From positions 10,131,677-10,195,676 of the forward strand of contig CM119266.1 in NCBI GenBank assembly GCA_051294375.1: DNA of 64,000 nt, given 5' to 3'. Position 1 is the stretch's first letter. Each line of letters starts with the position of its first letter. The position numbers and the translations under genes are program-made. The stretch is from Paraspadella gotoi (Eukaryota; Chaetognatha). This document shows positions 24,605 to 32,787 of the stretch, piece after piece. The notes beneath the pieces were generated by a model. That model saw only the letters and a list, made by a program, of their open reading frames with translations. It ran no database searches and was not told where the DNA came from.

Positions 24605-24701
24605 CTTTGTCGGTTTGTCCGCCGTCTGGCGGCGCATTCAACGTTTGTGGCCAGTCGCAGACTGTGAGTTGCGGGTTGAATCGAAGGCTGGATGGGCAAT
24701 C
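17692..24701 (-). CDS. Chitin-binding / multi-EGF extracellular protein gene, copy A (gene level, partial)
   Basis: Eleven minus-strand exon candidates with consensus splice signals lie in order: peritrophin-A type exon (24433-24701), unknown exon (24002-24134), unknown exon (22713-22862), Ser/Thr/Pro linker exon (about 21809-22110), then EGF-like exons at 21177-21309, 20802-20873, 20453-20628, 19913-20090, about 19140-19288, 18319-18488 and 17692-17856. EGF exons near 165-178 nt and the C-x-C...G-x-x-G-x-x-C plus DVNEC motifs are typical of Notch/fibropellin-type tandem EGF proteins. Such proteins are secreted or membrane-bound; the chitin-binding segment points to an apical or cuticular matrix. 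N- and C-terminal ends were not found. Most exons need a 1-nt frame correction, so either the consensus is unpolished or the locus is a pseudogene. The spread of indels through all exons, with intact splice sites, favours sequencing error. Confidence 0.65.
17946..18296. mobile_element. Inverted-repeat element with TTAGGG-like interior, M1
   Basis: The left end AGCCTATTTTCCATAACGCC and the reverse complement of the right end (18272-18296, CCTCTTTTTCTCAGAGCGCC) are similar, giving ~27-bp imperfect terminal inverted repeats that end in a CCCATTT-like word. The interior is full of TTAGGG, TTAGGA, TTAAGG and GGTTAGGG words with drift, G-rich on the plus strand. It sits in the intron between EGF exons 18319-18488 and 17692-17856. 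No coding capacity. Confidence 0.65.
18319..18488 (-). CDS. EGF-like exon
   Basis: The acceptor is CCAAAACCAG before 18488 and the donor is CAG|GTGTCG after 18319. The first part reads KPGYIGPTCAIDRRDCT, the GY-x-GP-x-C end of an EGF. After a frame break it reads CRCTSGWRGNRCGTNVNEC, the C-x-C-x2-GW-x-G-x2-C end of the next EGF and the NVNEC start of a calcium-binding type EGF. Length 170 nt, in line with the other EGF exons. Confidence 0.65.
18530..18990 (+). repeat. Degenerate AATGGAAA-rich tandem region
   Basis: Repeated GAAAATGGAAATGGC-like words separated by A runs give a loose 40-60 bp period. Purine-rich with no G runs. Intronic to the EGF gene. Confidence 0.7.
18998..19110 (+). repeat. 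Short ACCAGACCT/ACCGGACC tandem words
   Basis: TACCAGACCT, TACCGGACC and AACCAGACC-type words recur about every 10-18 bp. On the minus strand these hold several GGTAAG-type donors, so the 3' edge of the neighbouring exon is ambiguous. Confidence 0.65.
19140..19288 (-). CDS. EGF-like exon, donor side uncertain
   Basis: The acceptor is CTTTTTCTTTCCACAG before 19288. The exon begins TRLCANN and, after adding one base at the CCGGG run near 19262, continues GSFSCLCLPGFSGPFCATV, a near-perfect EGF end (C-x-C-x2-GFSGPFC). As sequenced, a TAA interrupts that frame. The donor could be at several GGTAAG sites down to about 19050, so the lower edge is approximate. Confidence 0.6.
19406..19772. mobile_element. 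Inverted-repeat element with TTAGGG-like interior, M2
   Basis: The left end GGCTCTTCTTTTCCAGAGTG and the reverse complement of the right end (GGCTTATTTTCCCAGAATGG) form ~28-bp imperfect inverted termini, each leading into a CCCCATTT/CCTCATTT word. The interior is the complement of the M1 interior type (CCCTAA, CCTTAA, TAATCC words), so it lies in the opposite orientation. Intronic. A family-B-like fragment (GGGGCAAGATAGGTTTATTTAT) follows at 19777. Confidence 0.68.
19775..19850 (+). repeat. Interspersed repeat family B, partial copy 4
   Basis: AGGGGCAAGATAGGTTTATTTAT and a diverged tail match the 3' half of the copies at 669, 1373 and 4355. It directly abuts the M2 terminus. Confidence 0.55.
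19913..20090 (-). CDS. EGF-like exon
   Basis: The acceptor is TATTACTCAG before 20090 and the donor is CG|GTGGGT after 19913. In three neighbouring frames it gives FLGPRCETNSC, then GFCKNNGVCNIVSG, then ICSCSSGWMGDSCEQDV and NECATTAG. These make a full EGF (KNNGVC ... C-x-C-x2-GWMGDSC) and the EQDVNEC start of the next. Two or three 1-nt corrections are needed. Length 178 nt. Confidence 0.68.
20453..20628 (-). CDS. EGF-like exon
   Basis: The acceptor is CTTTTCTCTTTTCAG before 20628 and the donor is ATCAG|GTTGTT after 20453. The frames give YGSYKCLCKDAV, then TGDQCQMSNACQPNPCANQG, then PIQLTLARPKCQCHQ. Joined, they read C-x-C-x...TGDQC, CQPNPCANQG and C-x-C, i.e. the end of one EGF and most of the next. 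Length 176 nt. Confidence 0.66.
20802..20873 (-). CDS. Short EGF-like exon
   Basis: The acceptor is CTTTTTTTTTACAG before 20873 and the donor is CG|GTGGGT after 20802. It reads GFTGE, then after a frame break CDKDVNEC, then NNPYGPCD: the end of one EGF and the DVNEC start of another. At 72 nt it is shorter than the other EGF exons. Confidence 0.55.
21177..21309 (-). CDS. EGF-like exon
   Basis: The acceptor is CTCTCTCTAACCAG before 21309 and the donor is AAAACAG|GTTTGT after 21177. It reads RCYCETGFHGKSCEL (end of an EGF), then SPNPCKEGECKLNPN (start of the next), then FCTCKTG. Two frame breaks separate these blocks. Confidence 0.66.
21410..21721. mobile_element. Inverted-repeat element with TTAGGG-like interior, M3
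   Basis: The right end (ACGGGGCATTCGGGGAAAATAAAGG, bordering 21721) matches the M1/M2 terminus. The interior is CCCTAA/CCTTAA-rich as in M2. The left end near 21410-21440 is only weakly recognisable, so that boundary is approximate. Confidence 0.5.
21809..22110 (-). CDS. Ser/Thr/Pro-rich linker exon
   Basis: The donor is GATACAG|GTGAGATGG after 21809. The frame is open for about 100 codons, rich in S, T and P with PVSTVSTLKPTTS-type words, typical of O-glycosylated mucin-like spacers in extracellular matrix proteins. It ends KGGGIMVRNNGYR. The upstream acceptor is not clear because of an A/T run near 22130-22145. Confidence 0.5.
22713..22862 (-). CDS. Exon of unknown domain
   Basis: Both splice sites are strong: TTCTCATTTCGCAG before 22862 and CCAAG|GTGAGTTC after 22713. 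The exon is 150 nt and open in one frame throughout. The encoded stretch contains a WSLEVDGRQQILVV and FQFEVYQ pattern suggesting beta strands. No family is recognised. It lies between the chitin-binding exon and the linker exon. Confidence 0.5.
22870..23020 (+). repeat. AATCAATT-type degenerate tandem words
   Basis: Repeated AATCAATTAAGAAATC, CAATCAATC and similar words with an irregular 8-14 bp period. Intronic. Confidence 0.6.
23021..23787. other. Intronic unique sequence, nothing recognised
   Basis: GC-balanced, non-repetitive sequence with no exon supported by splice signals plus frame. It contains a short palindrome (TTGCTATAAGTTATAGCAA, about 23240-23258). Confidence 0.4.
23788..23998. 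repeat. GA tract followed by CT tract (snap-back pair)
   Basis: About 90 bp of GA (23788-23879) and about 65 bp of CT (23930-23998) are separated by about 50 bp, so a single strand can fold into a long imperfect hairpin. On the gene strand the tract lies immediately after the donor of the exon at 24002. Confidence 0.9.
24002..24134 (-). CDS. Exon of unknown domain
   Basis: The acceptor is AAAATTTTCTTAG before 24134 and the donor is TTGTAG|GTGAGAGAGG after 24002. One frame is open across the 133 nt and is charged (K, E, R, S). No cysteine pattern or known fold is recognised. Confidence 0.45.
24140..24362 (+). repeat. TTTG/TTTTG-rich tract
   Basis: TTTGTTTGTT and TTTTG words over about 220 bp. 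The Phe/Val/Cys open frames across it are compositional. Confidence 0.85.
24433..24701 (-). CDS. Peritrophin-A type chitin-binding exon with trinucleotide run
   Basis: The acceptor is a CCTCCACTCCACAG-type sequence before 24701, and the donor is GTTCAG|GTTTAA after 24433. The frame begins DCPSSLRFNPQLTVCDWP, matching the second half of the chitin-binding type 2 (CBM14) motif: C, x2-7, F-x6-7, CDWP. The expected final NVEC appears one frame over, so one base is probably missing after CDWP. A (GAC)n run of about 12 triplets follows, read as poly-Asp in the open frame and poly-Thr or poly-Arg in others. Thr would suit the linker that usually follows such domains. The first half of the domain must be in an upstream exon not found. 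Confidence 0.62.
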
Positions 24702-24709
24702 CTGTGGAG

Positions 24710-25135
24710 TGGAGGAGGGGGAGAGAGGAGGGGAGAGGGAGAGAGGGAGAGGGGAGAGAGAGGAGGGAGAGGGGGAGACGGAGGACGGGGAGAGAGGGGG
24801 AAAGAGAGGGAGGGAAAGGGGGACGAGAGCGAGGGGAAAAGAGGAGGGAAAGGGGAGGAGAGAGGGAGGGAGAAGGGGAGAGAGGAGGAGAGGGAGAAGG
24901 GGGAGGGGGGAGAGGGAGGGAGAGGGGAGAGAGGGAGGAGAGAGGAGGGGAGAGGGGAAGAAGGAGGAGGGGGAGGAGGTAGGGAGGAAGAGGGGCAAAG
25001 AGATCACGGAGCGGCGGAGAGAGAGTGGAAGAGAGTGAGAGAGGGGGGGAGAGGGAAAGGGAGAGAGAGAGGGAAAAAAGAGAAAGAGAGAGAGGGAGAA
25101 AGAGAGAGAGAGAGAGAGTGAGAGAGAGAGAGTAA
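24710..25135 (+). repeat. Long GGGAGA polypurine tract
   Basis: About 425 bp with hardly any pyrimidine, GGGAGAGG-type at first and GA-type at the end. On the gene strand it is a pyrimidine tract that ends at the acceptor of the chitin-binding exon. Several 160-200 aa open frames here are compositional. Confidence 0.95.
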
Positions 25136-25873
25136 AGATAAAAGGAAAATAAAAAATCAGGAATAAAAAAAATTGAAAAAAAAAAACACAGATACTAGTT
25201 TACTCAAGCAATCATTATTATCTTCAATCTTGCTACGTCACGACCAAATAGCGCCAGCCAAAAGCAGCGCCACTGGCCACACACGGCCAAGTCGGGACAC
25301 GCCACGGGCCACATCACGGGCCAAGCCTCCTAGCCCAAAAAAAACCCACACCTTTATGTAAGGAATTGTTATTCGCGAAATGGATAAACACGGAACCCCG
25401 CAGTGTTAGGATCCGGAATAGACCCGCTTAAGATGGACTGACACGAGAGTGTTGGGCGCCACCTTTAGTTCAGCGGTACGGCGGCGCGGGAATAGTCTCG
25501 TTTCTTACGGGAAGATGTCGCCACGGAGATCGAAAGGCCGACGTTAGGGAGCAGCAGGTCGCCAAAACCAAGAACGTTCGATTAAAGGGACGACATATTT
25601 TTTTTGGGGGGGAAGTTCTATTTTGTGAATTGAGAATTTTAAAAAGGGAAAAAAAAAAAAAATTCCCGATGAAATTAAAAATTTTAAGGGAAACGATTTT
25701 TTTTTTATATATATTATATTACTGTGGCGACTACCTATATCATATATATGTTTTTTATCAAATTCCCGCCCGTTTAAGTATCTAATTTTTTTAATAGTTT
25801 TTTTCTTTTGATCGCATTCCTCCCCTCAAAGGAATCTTCGTGATCGATTTGAGCATGAGAGAAAAGGATCTAT

Positions 25874-25948
<75 letters not shown>

Positions 25949-27837
25949 ACACACACACCACAGACCACGCTTTCGATCATCGACGTCAACAGAAGGAGAT
26001 ACTAATCCCAGAATCGTCACCAAAAATATTCAGTCTCAACTTCCGATCAATAAAATTCTAGGGTTAACGTCGAAGCAACTTACCTGAATTTACTTACTTT
26101 CAATAGCAAAATATTTTAAAAATTTTTTTTTATACATTTTTGCTAATCTAAGGATATTGAAAATAATACCCGGACTCTCTTTATTGGTTACTGATACTAA
26201 ATAAATCTTCATTGACATTCAAAAAAAATTTATTTACATATTTAACTTTAAAATTAATATTATTTAAAACTATAATTGATTGGATTTTTAAAATACTGAT
26301 TAAAAAGACCAACTTCATTGACTGATGACAACTCCAACCTGAACATCCTTACTCACCCAGTCAACTTGTCTTTAGTACTTTGCATAATCCATTCAAAGAA
26401 TGTGAGCCGAATGAGAGAGAAGGGAAAGAGTTAAAAATTAGCAGAGATTAGAGTGATAATCATAATAACAATTACAGTAATGACTCAAATGCTTATCTTA
26501 TTTTAATTTAATTTAATATAGTTTATCCAACAATTGATTTCATAATTGTATTTAAAGCTTTTTTTTAATCTTATTGTATGATGTCCCCTTAAAGATTTGA
26601 AACAAACAATCCTTAAATTGAGTTTATTTTTTTCAGATAAACAATGAAAACAAAAAAGAAAGATGTTAATATAAGTAAAGTTTAGAATATTAAGCAAATT
26701 TAGTATTAGCTCACTCCCCTCTTCCTCTCTCTTTCTCTCTCTCTCTCTCTCCTCTCTCTCTCTTCTCTCTCTCTCTTCTTTCACTCCCTCCCTGTCTCTT
26801 TCTTTTATTTGTTTTCTATTTACATTGTTCTTCAAACTCGAACCGTCGTTTATGGTGATAATCTTCTTCTCTCTCTCTCTCTCTCTCTTCTCTCTTCTCT
26901 CTTCTCTCTCTCTCTCTCTCTCTCTCTTCACCCTTACCTCTTTCTATTATATTTTCCTTTATCTCGTGGAGCGAAAACTCTTTCACAACGAATATTCAAA
27001 CGAATCCATAATTCAAGTCTAATTTTTTTGGTACTAAAACCTGAAATATTCCAAAGTTGGCTGATCGATTAATCTGAACTTTAAGATAACTATTAAGCCG
27101 GCGTATTTTTGTTCTGTATTAATAATTATGCTACCAGTCACCCACGCTTTTGTGTTTTCTTAAAAATACCTTTTTTTATGACAACCTCCGGTTATTTAAT
27201 TCTTTATTCCAGTTTTCTATCATCAAATCATTTTCTATTCATTACAGTTTATTATATTTTTTTACGTAAAAATATATAATTAATTCATTTAATTATTGTA
27301 TTAATATGATTTTTAGGGTCATCGTCTTGTAAATGTGTTTTTTTTTTGTTTGTAAATTTAAAAAAGATTAATCGGTATTGTTGCGCGTAAGAGAGACGAG
27401 ACAGAGAGAAACAGAGCAAGCGAGAGAGAGAGAAGAGAGAGAAGAGATGAGAGAGAGGAGAAGAGAGAGAGAGAGAGAGACGAGAGAGAGAGAGAGAGCT
27501 GCAATACCATAAATCGATAGAACAGGAACTAAGGACAAAAAAAATTTATAAGCGGCACAACTTCTAGTCTCCTTGCTCCTTTTTAAACATAAGCAGAAAA
27601 AGATTGCGTAAAAAAATGTCGTTTTCTCGTATATATATATTTTTCAAATATAATAATTATAGTCTCTTGCAAAACAAAATCTTTTGCATCAGTTGCGTTA
27701 ATGAGAGGGGTAGAGAGAGAGAGAGAGAGAAAACGAGAAGAGAGTGAGAGAGAGAGAGAGTTTGTTATATCACATTATATCACAACATTAATAGTTTTAT
27801 CCCAAACTCTTCTTGTCAGAGAAAGCTGAGAATAATC
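25136..27837. other. Intergenic or intronic region with CT/GA tracts
   Basis: No exon is supported. It holds CT tracts at 25876-25945 (then CACACACA), 26726-26800 and 26870-26930, and GA tracts at 27420-27498 and 27710-27762. Between them the sequence is very AT-rich. A CCACGGGCC-like word repeats at 25275-25330. If the gene's 5' exons lie further right, this is an intron. Confidence 0.6.
25451..25463 (-). other. Sequence resembling an LTR-retrotransposon primer-binding site
   Basis: On the minus strand it reads GGTGGCGCCCAAC. TGGCGCCCAAC is the kind of word found at primer-binding sites of Ty3/gypsy-type elements. No adjacent LTR end in CA or pol-type frame is seen, so this may be coincidence. 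Confidence 0.2.
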
Positions 27838-28400
27838 GGCCATATTCTTCAAAACCGCCCCCATTTCAGCCTAAATTCAGAATAAAATTTTCAAGTTTAA
27901 AAAAAAAAGGTTAAAGGTAAAAAAGGTTAGAGTAATGTTAGATTTTGTGATAGGGTTAAAATAGGTAAAACAATTCGGTTAGCGATTACGTGAGAGGTTT
28001 GAGAGAGAGTTTAGGGAAAGAGGATAAGATTAGGGTTAGGGATTAGAGTTTAAACATAAGGATAGAGGATTAGGTAGTTGTTTAAGGAACTCGGGATAGA
28101 ATAGAAGAGATTATTTAGACGATTAGGATTAGAGTAATTGGAAGGGAGGAAGGACTTCGGGTAGAAATAAAGAATTAGGGTTAGCATCAAGATTAGGAGT
28201 ATGGATTAGGTTTAGTGATTAAGGACTCGATAGGAAAAATGAGATTAGGTTTTAGAAATTAAAGGATTTAGCGTATATGGAGATTAGGTAGTGTTAAGGA
28301 CTCGGGAAAGAAAAAAGGAGAAAATTAAGGAACAGTATGAAGTTAGTGTAAGGACTCGGGGATAGAATAAAAGAATAAGGGTAGATATTTTAGTTAAAAA
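27838..28400. mobile_element. Inverted-repeat element with TTAGGG-like interior, M4
   Basis: The left end (GGCCATATTCTTCAAAACCG, then CCCCCATTTCAGCCTAAATT) matches the M2 right end in reverse complement. The following ~500 bp are rich in ATTAGG, TTAGGG, GGATTAGG and AAGGACTCGGG words. No convincing right terminus was found, so the end is set where these words stop. It is the longest of the four. Confidence 0.5.
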
Positions 28401-28423
28401 TCCAAGATCAATCACAACCCAAA

Positions 28424-28925
28424 TCAACACCCCAAAAATCTATAGCCAACACCCCCCGCGTCATCCGAAGCCCAACGATCGTCATAGACCACTATCCACC
28501 CCACGTCGAAGACCCACGTGTCTGAAGGAACGCGTTCAAAGGATGTAGACCTCGCCACGATGTTCAAGTTAGATCGTCAACGGCTGCCCACGGGGCGTGT
28601 GTAACTCGCGATTACCGGCGCCGTTTCTTCGCCCCCTCGCTGCGTCCGTCGCCCAGAAACGAGCAGCATCGAGATAAACTCGCCGTCGCTGACGCCGTTT
28701 CTGTACCGCGCCCCAGTCGTTCGTCCGTTGTCGACGCACAAGCCGAAGGAGATTAGATCGGAGCAACGTGCGCCCGACGATTCTTCCTCATTCTTCCTCG
28801 GCGTTCGGCCGAGTTGGCGTCGAGAACCGCGCCAAGTATTCGGCGCAACGAATCCCGTTGGCGTCGCGTCAAAGGGGGGTGGCGGTGACGCCGCCTCCGA
28901 GTAGACCGGAAGATGAACTTTTTTG
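28424..28925 (-). CDS. Candidate coding exon(s), unknown product
   Basis: A 500-bp island is GC-rich against very AT-rich flanks. On the minus strand one frame is open for about 110 codons (28590-28925, including LCVDNGRTTGARYRNGVSDG). A neighbouring frame is open for the rest (SDTWVFDVGWIVVYDD) down to TGA at 28424. Together these read like one protein segment broken by an indel, as in the EGF exons. It could be an upstream exon of the chitin-binding/EGF gene or another gene. Splice sites are not clear, and the plus strand also has open frames. Confidence 0.35.
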
Positions 28926-29090
28926 TTGGTTTATGATCATATATTATGGTTATTTTTTAATTAAATTCTCCTGGGACTTTTTTATTTATTTTATTTTTTA
29001 TTATCACTTTGTTTAATTTCCTTGTTCATTGTTCTTTATTTGTTTATGTATTTGGTTATTGATTATTGTTTTCTTTATTAATTTGTCTCT

Positions 29091-29115
29091 NNNNNNNNNN
29101 NNNNNNNNNNNNNNN
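29091..29115. other. Assembly gap (25 N)
   Basis: Fixed-length N run between copy A and copy B of the large duplicated segment. Confidence 0.99.
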
Positions 29116-32100
29116 CTCCGATTGACAGACGATGAAGACGATGAGATTGAAATATGATGATAAGCAGTGAGTGAATGCTTATATATTTCTATGTAGTCAA
29201 TAATCCATAGAGCCTTGGTGAGCGAATGTTGACCGTCATTAATACGTGACCTAAGTACAAGCAGATTTTTTTCACACGGAAATACAGTCAAGCTCGTCGC
29301 GTTGCGTCGTCGGTCGTCGGCTTTCTCTCTATTTTTATATTGTGAAAAAAAGCATAAGATTGAATTTCAAGCAATACATTCTTTATCTTTTTTCAATGAC
29401 GACGAAACATTCAACAAGATTACCATTCAATCATACAATGGATTTTACGTACTTCTTCTATTCAAAAGTTTACCAGAGTTTTATAATATAAGTTTTGGAT
29501 TTTATGTAAAAATAACGTTGATTTACGTATCTCGTTTTGTTTGTAAACAAACAATTCTCGTATACCCAAACGATTAATTTTATTGGCGTGGACCCCCCCG
29601 CCCCGCAAAAACTTATTTAGAATTAGACGAACTAGACGTAAAAGTGGAACGATCGAACACGAGAACAGTCGCAGGATGAATTTTCTTTATTTACGACTGG
29701 TTCCGCGTTAGCGCGGGTAGACCCAAATGGGAGGGGACCAGCGGGAAAAAGAGAGAGCGGGTAAAAGGAAAGGAAACAGAGGGGCGGTGCGGAAAATATT
29801 CGAGCGAGATAAAATGACCTTATATGCTGATGAACCCGTAAACAAAAGATCATCTTTGTTTTTTGTTTGTTTGTTGGTTGTTTTTTCTGACTCCAGATCC
29901 CCCACAACCGCACACCGACCAGAAGTCACTGATCACAAAACTGGTCATCCCGAAATCCCTTGTGGTCGACCTGAGGTGTGATCAAGCAGCTCCATATACG
30001 ACATCAAGAAACTTACTGAAGAAAACTACCGTTTTGATGGAAGCCGCGAATTCGATCTCGATCGCCCGGCGTCGAAGACAGAAACAATATAGACGACGAC
30101 GACAACGGACCAGATCCACAAACGACGACGACGACGCTAAATGACGAGAGGCGACGACGCGAACGACGACGACCACGAATAATGACGCAACATGGATCAT
30201 TTTTGGCAGTGATCATGCAGCCCATGAATAATCAGAAAATACTCGAACACGAATCCGAGATAATGATTTATATCTTTCTTTCTTCATCTCTTGTTCGACT
30301 CATTGGATAACTTTTAGCTCGTAAATTTAATATAACATGCGAAAGCAACATTAAACCATAGGAAAAAACTGGAGTTTAAGAATTAAAACGAAAATACCTA
30401 GCAGATAAGAGATGGCGCGACGAACGACGATAACGACGACAGAGAGGCCGATCGGAGTTTTTGCGCATGGAACCAATCATTAGAGAGAAAAAAAAGCGGG
30501 AATGGAATCAAATAACGACGAGACAGACACGACGCTTGCCACTGACGAGTGAGACGTGGAAAGACGAGATGACGACGAGGTAAAACGGAGACGCTAGATG
30601 ATGGAGTTGATGGGGTTGCTGAGCTTCGACGATGACGAGACGACGAAAACAAAATAACATCTTGGTCGCATTCAAAACTCGAATCAAAAAAATTCTGTTT
30701 CTTAGATAGAATAACTCTTCGTTTTCTTGTTTGGTCATGGCAACCGGTTTTAGATAAGAGAAAAAATTTCACAACACAAAGTTAAAAATAAATGATATTT
30801 ATATTTTTTTAAAGAAGGGAACGCATGGATTTCATTGACGCCGGTGAATACGACTCCCATAAGCTACGAGAAGAAATGAATTGAAATTCATATGAGGAAT
30901 CAAGGATTCTCTTCTTTCTCTCTCTGCTCTCTTTCTCTCTCTTTCTCATCTCTGTTCTCTTTTTCTCTCGTCTTTCTCCTCTCTCTTCTCCTCGTCTCGT
31001 CTCTCTCTGTCCTCTCTCTCTCCATCTCTCTTCTCCCTCTCTTACTCTTCCTCTCTTCTCTCTCTCTCTTCTCTCTCTCATCTCTCTCCTCGCATCTCGT
31101 CTCTCTACGTCGTCTCCCCTGCATTTGTCTAGTGCACTTTTTTTATCCTCAAATGAAAGGATTTGATTGAGTGATTGAATTGCGTTCTTCATCGATCTCG
31201 ATTTCCTTTCTCATAATTTTCAATCTTTCTCACAAGTCGTTTTCTCTCCTCTTCCTTTCCGTCCTCCTCTTCTCTCGTCCTCTCAAATTTTACTCTTGAA
31301 ACAGGGGCAGAAAAAGAGAGAAAAAAAAGTCACGGTATGACTTTTTTGTCTTTTAAATTTGTTTCTTTTTTCTTTTCTCTTCATTTATCACTTTTATTTC
31401 GTTATCTTTTTTTATTTTTCTTTCTATTTTTTTTCTTCTGTTTTCAACCAAAATTTGTTATTTTTTCTTTTTTCTTTTTTCTTTCTTTCTTCTTTTTTTT
31501 CTTTCTTTCTTTCTTTTTTTTCTTTCTGCGTCATGCACGGCACCACTCCCATCACAAGAACTAAACCTTCTTATCACTGCAAAGGCCTTTCCTTTCTCCC
31601 ATTAGCACTATTTCCCATCACGAAAACACTCTCTTCCCTTCACGCAACCTCTGCCCAAAACAAACCCCTCCTTGTCCCTCTTCCCATCACCAACCACAAC
31701 TTCCATCACTGCAATCCTCCTCTTTTCCCATGGCGAAACACCTTTCTTCGGCCTCGTCCCATACCAAACCACTCCCCATCCTGCAACTCTCTCTCTCCCG
31801 ATCACGAAACACTTCTTGTTCTTCGTCCATCGCCAAATCAGCAATTTCCCACCGAAAGCCATCTTCCATCTACCCTCATCTCATTCCCGCAACAATCGCG
31901 TCGGCTATTAAATTAGTGTGAGTTTCAAAGTTTGTGATGATTCTTTACTCTCTGACGACAAATATATGATGCTGGGAAAGGAGGGTCGTCTTGTTCGTCG
32001 TCGTCGTCGTCCGTCGTCGCGTGTGTCGTTTGACCATGTCATCATGAGATATGTAGATCCAGTTTTATAATGTTTTTGTCTTTTTTTCTAATAGTGAAAT

Positions 32101-32732
32101 GTAAGAAGCCAAAAAGGATAAAATAGTATAGTAATACTAAATTATGTAAGTACGGTCTATCGTCGTCCATGGCAATTTTTTGTGTTGTTGTTCATCATGT
32201 TTCCGCTGTCGTGATTGTTTGTCATTGTCATTGTCCTCATGACGTTCTAATCTCCGAAAAACGACGATTGTCCATCACTGAGTGTCTCTGTCGTAATACA
32301 GCGCTCCTTCCTGTCATCACGGACGTCGACAATCGCGTCGTCCGTGTGCGTCGGCGTCGTCGTCGTCGTCGTCGTGTCTTTCTTTGCATAAGTCTCGATG
32401 AGTCGACAGGAAAGAATATGATTCTGTAATCAAAAACCGCACCATAAAATAAGGTTTTGGGCTCAGAAGCCGAGACGAATGTTTTTTCCTCTGTTGACGC
32501 GAATCGAACAGAAAACATTTTTTTGCTTCTCTTTTTCCTCAAATCAATGTTATCGTCTTCCTTTATTTATTTTCTTGCTGGGGAAGGAACTGAGGGGGGG
32601 GGAGAAAGGATGGGGAGGGAATGATGGGGGTGGAGAGTAACTGGAGTATTAACTGGAATTAATTATTGATTAATCGGAAGTCGATTCGGATTAATTTAAT
32701 CCATTAGATTATCAGATCAGATGAAATGGAAG

Positions 32733-32787
<55 letters not shown>

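Larger units (their letters stand above)
10098..29090. repeat. Large duplicated segment, copy A
   Basis: The same order of unique landmarks appears again at 29116-47612. From about 17540 onward the two copies read essentially identically at an offset of 18504 (18522 beyond the CT tract near 25900). Before that they differ by many small indels. Copy A ends at the same TTTGTCTCT as copy B, each followed by exactly 25 N. Confidence 0.95.

Noticed and set aside
24423-25121. 160-200 aa Arg/Gly/Glu-rich open frames on both strands
   Set aside because: They span the polypurine tract and reflect its composition. Only the 24433-24701 minus-strand part with CDWP and splice sites is kept.
17285-25463. 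Full LTR retrotransposon between the solo LTR and the primer-site-like word
   Set aside because: The interval is filled by EGF-gene exons and introns, there is no second LTR next to the primer-like word and no gag/pol-type frame.
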